Assembly: GCF_935822925.1 (NCBI RefSeq)
Contig: NZ_CAKXZS010000022.1
Coordinates: 62,001-126,000 of the forward strand
DNA length: 64,000 nt
DNA from: Mesorhizobium ventifaucium
GTDB taxonomy: Bacteria; Pseudomonadota; Alphaproteobacteria; Rhizobiales; Rhizobiaceae
Direction: 5' to 3'
In this document: piece after piece, positions 42,914 to 51,541 of the stretch
Layout: each line of letters opens with the position of its first letter
Numbering within the stretch: the stretch's first letter is position 1
Position numbers and translations under genes: made by a program
The notes under the pieces: generated by a model
The model's input: the letters and a program-made list of their open reading frames with translations, nothing else
Databases searched by the model: none
What the model was told of the DNA's origin: nothing

Positions 42914-43082
42914 TTTGGCGACCGGCTCGCTCTTCGGATTGCGTATCCGTCATTGACGGATTGCTTTGTGGCAGAGAGTTTCAGCGCCGCCAAGAGGCAT
43001 CCAGACAGTTGTTGCGAGTGGCAGCGGGACGGCTTGCCAGACGCCAAGACTCTGCTAGCCTAAGCTCAAACGGGAGAAAATT

Positions 43083-44750
43083 ATGCCGCCATCGGCCGAT
43101 CTGATCGTCGAGAACGCCAGCATGTTGACGATGGATCCCGATACTCCCCGCGCCGAAGCCCTAGCCATCAAGGGCGGCGAAATCATTGCGATCGCAGATC
43201 GCGCGACCGTGCTGGAGCACAAGGGACCCGGCACGCGCGTCATCGACGCCGAGCGCGGCTCCGTCGTTCCCGGCTTCATCGAAGCGCATATGCATCTTTT
43301 CGCCGGCGCGGCCGAACTCGATCACCTCCAACTGATGGGCGTCCACGGTTTCGATGCGCTTTGCGACGCTGTGCGCAACTATGCCGCAAAGTGGCCGGAC
43401 CTATCCGTCCTGCAGGCGCAAGGCGCCGACTATACCATCCTGTCGGCGACGGAGCGGGTCAGCCGCCATCACCTCGACCGCATCCTGCCGGACCGGCCCT
43501 TCGTCATGGCAGCGCCCGACCACCACACAATGTGGGCGAACACCAAGGCGTTGGAACTGGCCGGCCTGCTGAGAGGCAAGCGGCTTGGTCCCGGCAACGA
43601 GATCGTCATGGGCGACGACGGGCTGGCCGGTGGCGAATTGCGCGAGGGCGAGGCTTTTGGGCCGCTGATCGCGCTGGCCGGCGAGGATCGCGTGCGGCTC
43701 GGCCTGGCCACCGGCGGCGAGCCGGACCCGAAGCCGACGCCGGCGGAGCAGGCCTGCGACCGGGCGATCATGCGCCGAGGTCTGGAATGGTGCGCCAGGC
43801 ACGGCATCACCTCGATCCAGAACATGGACGGCAATCTGCACCAGCTCGAGCTCCTGTCCGAGATCGAGGCCGAGGGCGGCTTGCTATGCCGGGTGCAGGT
43901 GCCGTTCCACTACAAGAACTTCATGACGCTCGACATGCTCGACAAAGCCTCTGATATGGCTGAGCGCTACAATGGCGAATGGCTGTCGTCGGGCATGGTC
44001 AAGGTGTTCTACGACGGCGTGCTCGATTCTTGGACGGCGGTGATGGTCGAGCCCTATGCGGACCGTCCGGATTGGCTGGGCGAGCCGCTGTTCACGCCGC
44101 AGCAATTCATCGACCTTGCGGTGGCCGTCGACAGGCGCGGGCTGCAGATGGCGGTGCACTCGATCGGCGACGGCGCCGTGCGCTCCGTGCTCGACGGCTA
44201 TGAGGCGGCGCAAAAGGCGAACGGCAAGCGCGACAGCCGGCACCGGGTCGAGCACATCGAGGTGGTCACCGCCGCCGACGTGCCGCGCTTCGCAGAGCTT
44301 GGCGTCATTGCTTCGATGCAGCCGCCGCATCCGCCGGGCAGCATGGGCTTGCCGCTGGAACCAACGGTGTCGCGCATCGGGCCTGCCCGCTGGCCGCTGA
44401 GCTATGCCTGGCGGACGCTGAAGAATGCCGGCGCGCGCGTCGTATTCGCTTCCGACTGGCCGGTGTCGCCGATCGATCCGATCTTGGGCATTCAGGCGGC
44501 AGTGCAGCGCAAACCATGGGCAGACGGCGATCCCGACCAGAGCTTCTCGTTGCATGAATCGCTAGCGGGCTACACGGTGGAAGGCGCCTATGCCGAGTTC
44601 ATGGAGCATCGCAAGGGCCGCCTCAAGCCAGGCTTTATGGCCGATCTGGTGGTGCTCTCAGCCGACATCGAAGCGACCGCGCCGGAAGCGCTGCATACGG
44701 TGCGGCCGGTGACGACGGTCTGCGGCGGCAAGATTACCTACCAGGCCTGA
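43083..44750 (+). CDS. YtcJ-type metal-dependent amidohydrolase
   Basis: 555 residues of the amidohydrolase_3 family. It has the first metal motif EAHMHL (in PGFIEAHMHLFAGA), a carboxylate region DGVLDSWTAVM, then MAVHSIGDGAVR and RVEHIEVV for the later His ligands, and ASDWPVSPIDPILGIQ for the Asp. The C-terminal beta-sandwich closes with GFMADLVVLSADI. These enzymes cleave N-acyl or amide bonds; the substrate is not known. It lies between the divergent acetylpolyamine hydrolase and the downstream transporter genes, 144 bases before potA. Confidence 0.88.
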   Translation: MPPSADLIVENASMLTMDPDTPRAEALAIKGGEIIAIADRATVLEHKGPGTRVIDAERGSVVPGFIEAHMHLFAGAAELDHLQLMGVHGFDALCDAVRNYAAKWPDLSVLQAQGADYTILSATERVSRHHLDRILPDRPFVMAAPDHHTMWANTKALELAGLLRGKRLGPGNEIVMGDDGLAGGELREGEAFGPLIALAGEDRVRLGLATGGEPDPKPTPAEQACDRAIMRRGLEWCARHGITSIQNMDGNLHQLELLSEIEAEGGLLCRVQVPFHYKNFMTLDMLDKASDMAERYNGEWLSSGMVKVFYDGVLDSWTAVMVEPYADRPDWLGEPLFTPQQFIDLAVAVDRRGLQMAVHSIGDGAVRSVLDGYEAAQKANGKRDSRHRVEHIEVVTAADVPRFAELGVIASMQPPHPPGSMGLPLEPTVSRIGPARWPLSYAWRTLKNAGARVVFASDWPVSPIDPILGIQAAVQRKPWADGDPDQSFSLHESLAGYTVEGAYAEFMEHRKGRLKPGFMADLVVLSADIEATAPEALHTVRPVTTVCGGKITYQA

Positions 44751-44770
44751 CGGTGGCACGGGAATTGCGT

Positions 44771-44811
44771 TCTGAATCGACATTCAGATGTATGGTCGAC
44801 ATTCAGACGTA
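44771..44811. promoter_or_regulatory. Direct and inverted repeats upstream of potA
   Basis: The 16-base unit TCGACATTCAGAYGTA occurs at 44777-44792 and again at 44796-44811. In addition TCTGAAT (44771-44777) mirrors ATTCAGA (44782-44788). Repeated CTGAATGTCGA half-sites about 100 bases before the transporter genes suit binding by a repressor or activator that is not in the window. Confidence 0.55.
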
Positions 44812-44894
44812 GGCTTGCCAAGCCATGCGCCGTGTGCTGACAATCGAGTGGGAACTGGATCCGCCAGAAGAGCGGACACAAGAATGGGGTAATC

Positions 44895-45989
44895 GTGCCG
44901 GAACAACCGGGTAGAAGTGCAATTGAAGTTCGTGGCGTCCGCAAGGTCTTCGGTACCGGGGAGTCACAGGTCGCCGCCCTCGATACGGTTTCGGTGTCGA
45001 TCCGCGAAAATGAGTTCTTCACGCTGCTTGGTCCGTCCGGCTGCGGGAAGACGACGCTCTTGCGGCTGATCGCCGGCTTCGATTTCCCCAGCGCCGGCGA
45101 GATCCTGCTGCACGGCCAGGACATCGCGCCGCTGCCGCCGTTCAAGCGGCCGGTCAATACCGTGTTCCAGAACTATGCGCTGTTCCCGCATATGACGGTG
45201 GCCGAGAATATCGGCTTCGGCCTCGAAATGCTCGGCAAGCCCAAGGCCGAAGTCAAGGCGCGGGTCGCCGAGATGCTGAAGCTGGTCAAGATGGAAGCGC
45301 TGAGCAACCGCCGCACCAGCCAGATTTCCGGCGGCCAGCAGCAGCGCGTGGCGCTGGCGCGGGCTCTCGCGCCGCAGCCGAAAGTGCTGCTGCTCGACGA
45401 GCCGCTGTCGGCGCTCGACTTCAAGCTGCGCAAGGAGATGCAGATCGAGCTGAAGCGGCTGCAGCACGAGACCGGCATCACCTTCATCTTCGTCACCCAC
45501 GACCAGGAAGAAGCGCTGACCATGTCGGACCGCATCGCGGTGATGTCGTCGGGCAAGATCCTGCAGGTCGGCACGCCATGGGATATCTATGACAAGCCGG
45601 CCGAGCGCTTCGTCGCCGACTTCATCGGCGAAACCAATTTCCTCACGGCAGCCATAACCGGCATGGGCAACGGCAAGGCACGCGCAACGCTCAAATCCGG
45701 CGCGACGATCGACGCGACCGTGGCAGAAGGCTTCCAGCCGAAGGACAATGCCACCGTGGTGGTCAGGCCCGAACATGCCAAGCTGACCAGCGGCAAGGGC
45801 GACCTGTCGGGCACGGTCGAAAACATCGTCTATTTCGGCACCGACACGCACATCCATGTTCGCCTGGACAGCAGCGAGACCTTCACCGTGCGCCAGCAGA
45901 ACACGCGCAGCGCCGGCTGCGGTTTCGAGCGGGGAGACAAGGTCGGCATTTCGATCGGCAACGACGCCGCGCAAGTGCTGAGGGATTGA
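44895..45989 (+). CDS. potA: Spermidine/putrescine ABC transporter ATPase
   Basis: 364 residues, cytoplasmic motor of a PotABCD-type importer. It has Walker A LGPSGCGKTTLLRL, the Q-loop VFQNYALFPHMTVAENIGFG, signature ISGGQQQRVALARAL, Walker B KVLLLDEPLSALD and H-loop VTHDQEEAL. A C-terminal TOBE domain follows (about 250-360). The GTG start at 44895 is preferred; an upstream ATG is not evident. It overlaps potB by 4 bases. The polyamine substrate is inferred from family and neighbours. Confidence 0.92.
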   Translation: MPEQPGRSAIEVRGVRKVFGTGESQVAALDTVSVSIRENEFFTLLGPSGCGKTTLLRLIAGFDFPSAGEILLHGQDIAPLPPFKRPVNTVFQNYALFPHMTVAENIGFGLEMLGKPKAEVKARVAEMLKLVKMEALSNRRTSQISGGQQQRVALARALAPQPKVLLLDEPLSALDFKLRKEMQIELKRLQHETGITFIFVTHDQEEALTMSDRIAVMSSGKILQVGTPWDIYDKPAERFVADFIGETNFLTAAITGMGNGKARATLKSGATIDATVAEGFQPKDNATVVVRPEHAKLTSGKGDLSGTVENIVYFGTDTHIHVRLDSSETFTVRQQNTRSAGCGFERGDKVGISIGNDAAQVLRD

Positions 45990-46909
45990 TGGAGAGCGCG
46001 GAACAGGTCGCCAAGGACGCCGAACGCCGAGAGATCCGCGATCGCTGGCTGCTGTCGGCGCCGGCACTGATCATCATCTTTCTCGCCGCGACCGGCCCGC
46101 TGCTGATCGTCGTTGTCTACTCCTTCCTGACGCCTGGGCCGTATGGCGACGTGGTGTGGAAATTCTCGACCGACGGCTGGCTGTCGGTGCTGATGCAGCG
46201 CGACATCTTCGACGATACGCTGGCCTTCGCCGACGCGCATTTGTCGATCTTCTGGCGCTCGGCCAAGCTGTCGTTCATGACAACGATCCTGACGCTGCTG
46301 TTTGGTTTCCCGACCGCCTATTTCATCGCCACCCGGCCGGCGCGGCAGCGCGACATCTGGCTGTTCCTGATCACCATCCCGTTCTGGACCAATCTCTTGA
46401 TCCGCACCTTCGCCATCCAGGAGGTGATCCGCAACGAGGGCATCGCCAACACGGTGCTGATCAAGCTCGGCATCATCAGCCAGCCGATCCAGATGATGTT
46501 CACCGATTTCGCGCTGATGGTCGGCATGACCTATGTCTATCTGCCGCTGATGGTGCTGCCGCTCTATGCCAGCATGGAAAAGATCGACTTCCGGCTGGTC
46601 GAGGCGGGTTACGATCTCTACGCCAACCGCTTCCAGGTGTTGAGGCGGGTCATCATCCCGCTGGTCAAGCCCGGCATCATCGCCGGCTCGATCCTCGTCT
46701 TCATCCCGGCGCTGGGCGCCTATGTCACCCCGCGCGTGCTCGGCGGGTCGAAGAATATGATGCTCGGCAATCTGATCGAGCTGCAGTTCGGGCAGGGCCG
46801 CAACTGGCCGCTCGGCTCGGCGCTGTCGCTGTCGCTGATGGCGATCGTGATGGTCGCGCTGCTGTTATATGTCCGCGCCGTCGGGCGCCGGGGTGGCGCG
46901 CATGGCTAG
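45986..46909 (+). CDS. potB: Polyamine ABC transporter permease PotB-like
   Basis: 307 residues with six membrane helices and the BPD_transp_1 fold. The first helix is LSAPALIIIFLAATGPLLIV, and the EAA-type cytoplasmic loop contacting PotA reads LVEAGYDLYANRFQVLRRVI. It overlaps potA (ATGA-like junction) and potC by 8 bases, so the three are translated together. Confidence 0.92.
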   Translation: MMESAEQVAKDAERREIRDRWLLSAPALIIIFLAATGPLLIVVVYSFLTPGPYGDVVWKFSTDGWLSVLMQRDIFDDTLAFADAHLSIFWRSAKLSFMTTILTLLFGFPTAYFIATRPARQRDIWLFLITIPFWTNLLIRTFAIQEVIRNEGIANTVLIKLGIISQPIQMMFTDFALMVGMTYVYLPLMVLPLYASMEKIDFRLVEAGYDLYANRFQVLRRVIIPLVKPGIIAGSILVFIPALGAYVTPRVLGGSKNMMLGNLIELQFGQGRNWPLGSALSLSLMAIVMVALLLYVRAVGRRGGAHG

Positions 46910-47708
46910 CCGCTTCGACATCCGCCGGCAGACCGGCTTCACCACCATCGCAATGATCTGCTTCTTCGCGCTGTACCTGCCGATCGTCACGCTTGTTGTC
47001 TATGCCTTCAATTCAGGCAATTCGATCGCGGTCTGGGAAGGCGTGTCGCTGCGCTGGTTCTACCAGGCCTGGAACAACAACCAGGTCGTCGATGCCGCCA
47101 TCCGGTCGCTACAGATCGCTTTGGTCGCCGCGACTGTTGCCACCATCGTCGCCACCATGGCTGCACTCGCCACGACACGAACCAAGCCCTATCCCGGCCT
47201 CGGCTTCAAATACGCCTTCATCAACCAGCCGCTGATGGTGCCGGAGATCGTCACCGCTGTAGCGCTGCTGATCTTCTTCTCGCGCATCAAGATCTGGACC
47301 GGCTATTCGGGGCTGGGCTATTTGATGGCGGCGCATACCGCCTTTTGCATTCCCTTTGCCTATCTGCCGATCCGGGCGCGGCTCGAGAGCATGGATCTGT
47401 CGTTGGAGACCGCGGCGGCCGACCTCTACGCGACTCCCTGGAAGGCTTTTCGGCGCGTCACCTTTCCGCTGCTGTGGCCAGGCATCCTTGCCGGGCTGAT
47501 GCTGGCCTTCGTCATCTCGCTGGACGACGTCGTCATCACCGAGTTCGTCAAGTCCGGCGGCCAGGACACGTTGCCGACTTACATGCTCGGCCAGTTCCGG
47601 CGCTTTATCACGCCGGAAATCAACGCAATTTCGACGGTGTTCCTGCTGATCTCGATCTTGATCGTCACCGTCTTCTTTTTCATCAGCAGGAAGAAGGATC
47701 ACGAGTGA
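46902..47708 (+). CDS. potC: Polyamine ABC transporter permease PotC-like
   Basis: 268 residues, second permease of the importer, six membrane helices. The EAA loop is SLETAAADLYATPWKAFRRV. It contains the family segment AFVISLDDVVITEFVKSGGQ. The start at 46902 lies within potB; a GTG at 46869 is a weaker choice. The gene for the binding protein begins 13 bases after it. Confidence 0.92.
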   Translation: MASRFDIRRQTGFTTIAMICFFALYLPIVTLVVYAFNSGNSIAVWEGVSLRWFYQAWNNNQVVDAAIRSLQIALVAATVATIVATMAALATTRTKPYPGLGFKYAFINQPLMVPEIVTAVALLIFFSRIKIWTGYSGLGYLMAAHTAFCIPFAYLPIRARLESMDLSLETAAADLYATPWKAFRRVTFPLLWPGILAGLMLAFVISLDDVVITEFVKSGGQDTLPTYMLGQFRRFITPEINAISTVFLLISILIVTVFFFISRKKDHE

Positions 47709-47721
47709 CAGGAGAGAAACG

Positions 47722-48756
47722 ATGAAGTGGAAACTGACTGCGACGGCACTCAGCGCCGCGCTGTTCGCCTCGGCGGGTCTCGCCCGCGCCGACGGCGAAC
47801 TCAACATTTACAATTGGGGCAACTACACCAGCCCCGAGCTCGTCAAGAAATTCGAGGAGACATACAAGGTCAAGGTGACCGTCACCGACTACGATTCCAA
47901 CGACACGGCGCTGGCCAAGATCAGGCAGGGCGGCAGCGGCTTCGACGTCGTGGTGCCTTCGGCGAGCTTCGTGCCGATCTGGATCCAGGAAGGGCTGCTC
48001 CTGGAGACGGAGCCGAACAAGATGGAGAACTTCAAGAACATGGATCCGAAATGGGTCGATGTTCCCTTCGATCCGGGCCGCAAATACACCGTGCCGTGGC
48101 AGTGGGGCACGACCGGCGTCACCGTCAACACCTCAGTCTACAAGGGCGATCCCAATACCTCGGCGATCTTCATGGACCCGCCGCCGGAACTGGTCGGCAA
48201 GATCAACGTCGTTCCCGAGATGGCCGACGTCATGCATCTCGCCATCAGATATATCGGCGGCGAGCCGTGCACCGGCGACAAGGAGGTGCTGAAGAAGGTG
48301 CGCGATGCGCTGGTGGCGGCAAAGCCGAAATGGATCTCCATGGATTACGGCACGGTCGAGAAGTTCGCCAAGGGCGACTTCGCCGCCAGCGTCGACTGGA
48401 ACGGCGCATCGTTCCGCTCCCGCCTGCAGAACAAGGACATCGTCTATGGCTATCCGAAGGAGGGCTATCCGATCTGGATGGACAATCTCGCGGTGCTGAA
48501 GGACGCCAAGAACGTCGAGAACGCCAAGCTGTTCCAGAACTTCGTCATGGATCCAAAGAACGCCGCGCTGATCTCGTCTTTCGCGCGCTACGCCAACGGC
48601 ATCAAGGGATCGGAAGCCTTCATGCCTGAGGACATGAAAACGGCGCCGGAGGTCAACATCCCGGCCGAGTTCGCCGACAAGGGCAAGTTCATGCTGAACT
48701 GCGCGCCCGACGTGCAGGCACTCTACACCAGGATCTGGACCGAACTGCAGAAGTGA
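47722..48756 (+). CDS. potD: Polyamine-binding periplasmic protein (PotD/PotF type)
   Basis: 344 residues with a signal peptide (about 1-23, ending LARAD). The start of the mature protein, GELNIYNWGNYTSPELVKKF, is typical of PotD/PotF. Later segments GFDVVVPSASFVPIWIQEGL and YTVPWQWGTTGVTVNTS are conserved. AGGAGAG precedes the ATG. A strong terminator follows at 48768, so potABCD ends here. Specificity (putrescine, spermidine, homospermidine, acetyl forms) cannot be read by eye. Confidence 0.92.
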   Translation: MKWKLTATALSAALFASAGLARADGELNIYNWGNYTSPELVKKFEETYKVKVTVTDYDSNDTALAKIRQGGSGFDVVVPSASFVPIWIQEGLLLETEPNKMENFKNMDPKWVDVPFDPGRKYTVPWQWGTTGVTVNTSVYKGDPNTSAIFMDPPPELVGKINVVPEMADVMHLAIRYIGGEPCTGDKEVLKKVRDALVAAKPKWISMDYGTVEKFAKGDFAASVDWNGASFRSRLQNKDIVYGYPKEGYPIWMDNLAVLKDAKNVENAKLFQNFVMDPKNAALISSFARYANGIKGSEAFMPEDMKTAPEVNIPAEFADKGKFMLNCAPDVQALYTRIWTELQK

Positions 48757-48767
48757 TCGCATCGTTG

Positions 48768-48804
48768 ACGGACCCGGCGGCTGCAGCCGCCGGGTCCGTT
48801 TTCA
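48768..48804 (+). terminator. Rho-independent terminator after potD
   Basis: ACGGACCCGGCGGC (48768-48781), loop TGCA, GCCGCCGGGTCCGT (48786-48799) followed by T residues: an exact 14-base stem directly after the potD stop. The next gene begins at 48825, so some read-through could feed it. Confidence 0.9.
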
Positions 48805-48824
48805 TGTTTGCCGGGACGCATCTC

Positions 48825-50021
48825 ATGACCTCCTACCGTAACAGTGAACCGGTGCCGCCGATCATGCAGGGCTCGCCACCCAAGATGGTGCCGCCGAAGC
48901 TCGACTGGGACCGGCCGCCATGGAACCGCTGGGCGTTCCAGCACATCCGCGAAACCCTGCCGACCGTCGAAGTCTGGCGCGGCAATGGCCATCGCCGCCG
49001 GTTCGAGCGGAGCGAGGTCGATCTCGACGCGCTGCCGGTGAGCGACAGCACGGGTCAGCCGACGACGCTGGCCGGGCTGCTGGACGAAACCTATACGGAC
49101 GGGTTTCTCGTGCTCAAGGACGGCAAGATCGCCTATGAGCGCTATTGCAACGGCATGACCGAGCGCACGCTGCATTTGTCGCAGTCGATGGCGAAGTCGG
49201 TCACCGCTTCGGTGTTCGGCATACTGGTCGGGCGCGGCCTGATCGATCCGGCCATGCCGGTGACGACCTATCTGCCGGAGCTGGAAACTACCGGCTGGGC
49301 CGGCGCCAGCGTCCAGCATGTGCTCGACATGACGACAGGCGTGCGTTTTTCCGAGGAATACACCGACCGCTATTCCGACATCGGCCAGGTCGACGTCGCC
49401 AGCGGCTGGAAACCGGTGCCGCCGGGCAGCGACCCGGCCTTCGAGTGGCCGTCCCATATGTTCGAATTGATCCTGCGACTCAAGGAGACAAGCCGGCCGC
49501 ATGGCGCTGCGTTCGAATATCGTTCGATAGAGACCGACGTCCTCGCCTTCATCATGGAACGGGTGACTGGCAAGCGGCTGGCGCAGCTGGTTTCGGAAGA
49601 ACTCTGGCAAAAGCTCGGCGCGGATGAAAGCGCCTGCTTCACCGTCGACAGCGCCGGCTACGCCATCGCCGATGGCGGCTTCAACGCCACGCTGCGCGAC
49701 TATGGCCGTTTCGGCCAGCTGATCCTCGACAATGGCGGCGGCGTCGTGCCGGCCGACTGGATCGAGGCGACGCGCACCGGCAGGCATGGACCGGATTTCA
49801 ATCCCAGCCTGCCGGGAGGCAGCTACCGCAACCAGTTCTGGATCGAGGACCCTCGCTCTCGCGCGCTGATGTGCGAGGGGGTGTTCGGGCAGCTGATCCA
49901 TATTGACTGGAACACGAGAATGGTTGTGGTGAAGCTTTCGAGCTACCCGGATTTCACCGACATCGCCTATTCGGTGGCGACGCTGAAAGCCGTGCACGCG
50001 ATCGCCGCCGCGCTGGCCTGA
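48825..50021 (+). CDS. Beta-lactamase-fold serine hydrolase (first of two)
   Basis: 398 residues of the class C beta-lactamase/esterase family. The nucleophile motif is S121-MAK124 (HLSQSMAKSVTAS). The second motif position is in FEYRSIETDVLAFIMERVTG. The N-terminus (PPIMQGSPPKMVPPKLDW) is not a signal peptide, so it is probably cytoplasmic. The start at 48825 follows the potD terminator; a GTG at 48753 would run through the terminator and is unlikely. It is followed by a paralogue. These enzymes hydrolyse amides or esters; the polyamine setting suggests a related amide substrate. Confidence 0.85.
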   Translation: MTSYRNSEPVPPIMQGSPPKMVPPKLDWDRPPWNRWAFQHIRETLPTVEVWRGNGHRRRFERSEVDLDALPVSDSTGQPTTLAGLLDETYTDGFLVLKDGKIAYERYCNGMTERTLHLSQSMAKSVTASVFGILVGRGLIDPAMPVTTYLPELETTGWAGASVQHVLDMTTGVRFSEEYTDRYSDIGQVDVASGWKPVPPGSDPAFEWPSHMFELILRLKETSRPHGAAFEYRSIETDVLAFIMERVTGKRLAQLVSEELWQKLGADESACFTVDSAGYAIADGGFNATLRDYGRFGQLILDNGGGVVPADWIEATRTGRHGPDFNPSLPGGSYRNQFWIEDPRSRALMCEGVFGQLIHIDWNTRMVVVKLSSYPDFTDIAYSVATLKAVHAIAAALA

Positions 50022-50049
50022 GTTCCAAAGAAAACCGGAAGGAAACGCC

Positions 50050-51231
50050 ATGACCGGCAAGACCGCGTTCGAGACCAGATATGGCTTTGGCCGCAACCAG
50101 GTGCTACTCGGCAACTGGCGCGAAAGCCCGTTCAGCCGGTGGTCGTTCCAGAATGTCGGCGAGTTGGTGCCGTGCGCAACTGTCGCTGCAGCGTCAAGCG
50201 GCAGTGAGGCGCCGGCACAGGATCTTGACGGGCTGCTTGGCGAAAAGATCGCGCTGGCCGGGGGACCGGAGACCGTTGCGGCCTTTCTCACGCGATCCGA
50301 TAGCGACGCGCTGACGATCATGAAAGCCGGCAAATTCGTCGGCGACTGGTTCGCACCGCATATGGAGTTCGGCGCCCGCCACATCATCTTCTCGATCAGC
50401 AAGTCGCTGACCGCGATTCTGGCCGGCATATTGGAAGGCGAGGGGATTTTTGATCCGCAGGCGCCGGTGACCCGCTATCTGCCGGAAGCTGCCGGCTCGG
50501 CCTATGGTGATGCCAGCGTTCGGCATGTGCTCGACATGAGCGTGAGCCTCGACTTCGAAGAAGCCTATCTCGATCCGGAAAGCGCCTTTGCCCGCTATCG
50601 TCGCGCGACGCTGTGGAATCCGGGCGGCGGCACGGAAAGCCTGGCCGACTTCATCCTGACGCTGCAGCGCCTTGCCGAGCCGCATGGCCGGACCTTTCGC
50701 TATCGCTCGCCCAATTCCGACCTGCTCGGCATCCTGCTCGAACGCGCGTCCGGCCAGCGCTTCGCAGAGCTGTCGCGCGAAAAATTTTGGCTGCCGCTTG
50801 GTGCAACGAGCGAAGCGTCGGTGACGGTCGACAGGGAAGGCACAGCGCGCACGGCCGGCGGCATTTCGGTGACGCCGCGCGACCTGGCGCGTGTCGGTGA
50901 GATGATGCGGCAGGGCGGCATGGCCGATGGTCGCCGCATCGTGCCGGAAGCCTGGGTGCGCGACACAGTCAGCATAGGCGGAGACAGCGAGGCTTGGCAG
51001 CGTGGCGCGATGGCATTCCTCTTCCCGCAAGGCCGCTACCGCAACAAATGGTACCAGACCGGCGCGGCAAGCGGCGCCTTCTGCGGCATCGGCATCCACG
51101 GCCAGTGGCTCTACGTCAATCCCAAGGCGGAGGTCGTCATCGCCAAGATGTCGTCACAGCCGGAACCGGTCGACGAGCCGCTCGATCTCGACATGGTCGC
51201 CTTCTTCGAAGCGCTGAGCCGGATGGTCTAG
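50050..51231 (+). CDS. Beta-lactamase-fold serine hydrolase (second of two)
   Basis: 393 residues, related to the preceding gene. The active-site motif is S115-ISK118 (IIFSISKSLTAILAG), and the matching second motif is in FRYRSPNSDLLGILLERASG. It shares the Pro-rich-free N-terminus (NWRESPFSRWSFQNVGELVP) with its neighbour's layout (WNRWAFQHIRETLP). GGAAGG precedes the ATG 28 bases after the first gene, so the two are cotranscribed and likely arose by duplication. Substrate unknown. Confidence 0.86.
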   Translation: MTGKTAFETRYGFGRNQVLLGNWRESPFSRWSFQNVGELVPCATVAAASSGSEAPAQDLDGLLGEKIALAGGPETVAAFLTRSDSDALTIMKAGKFVGDWFAPHMEFGARHIIFSISKSLTAILAGILEGEGIFDPQAPVTRYLPEAAGSAYGDASVRHVLDMSVSLDFEEAYLDPESAFARYRRATLWNPGGGTESLADFILTLQRLAEPHGRTFRYRSPNSDLLGILLERASGQRFAELSREKFWLPLGATSEASVTVDREGTARTAGGISVTPRDLARVGEMMRQGGMADGRRIVPEAWVRDTVSIGGDSEAWQRGAMAFLFPQGRYRNKWYQTGAASGAFCGIGIHGQWLYVNPKAEVVIAKMSSQPEPVDEPLDLDMVAFFEALSRMV

Positions 51232-51541
51232 CAGCCCAATCGTATACGACTGGCAATGTCGGCGCTGCCCCTCATCCGCCTGCCGGCACCTTCTCCCCGT
51301 ATAGTGACGGGGAGAAGGGGCTGAACGCAAAAGTCGGCGCTTATTTGCAACGCTGGAAATTGGCGAGGGCAGCGCGAACGTCTGAGGGGCACGGGCAAAT
51401 CCAGGCGTGGGCGCATTCTGCCATGCGAATTTCCAACGTGCTTTCCTGTGGACCTCTTGGTCGGTCGAAAAGACCGAGGTTGGCGCGGCTGATCTCCCGG
51501 CCTATGGTCGCCGCTCTTTTCGACAGGACAGCAGGACCGAC
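51232..51541. repeat. RIME-like element and tex upstream region
   Basis: From 51257 to 51368 it repeats sequence seen at 22442-22622: CCGCCTGCCGGCACCTTC, TATAGTGACGGGGAGAAG, then TTTGCAACGCTGGAAATTGG. The tex promoter is presumably in the remaining part (51370-51541), where I cannot define the boxes. Confidence 0.7.

Noticed and set aside
48753..48824. Upstream GTG start for the first serine hydrolase
   Set aside because: It would translate through the potD terminator hairpin, and the added residues are low-complexity Ala.
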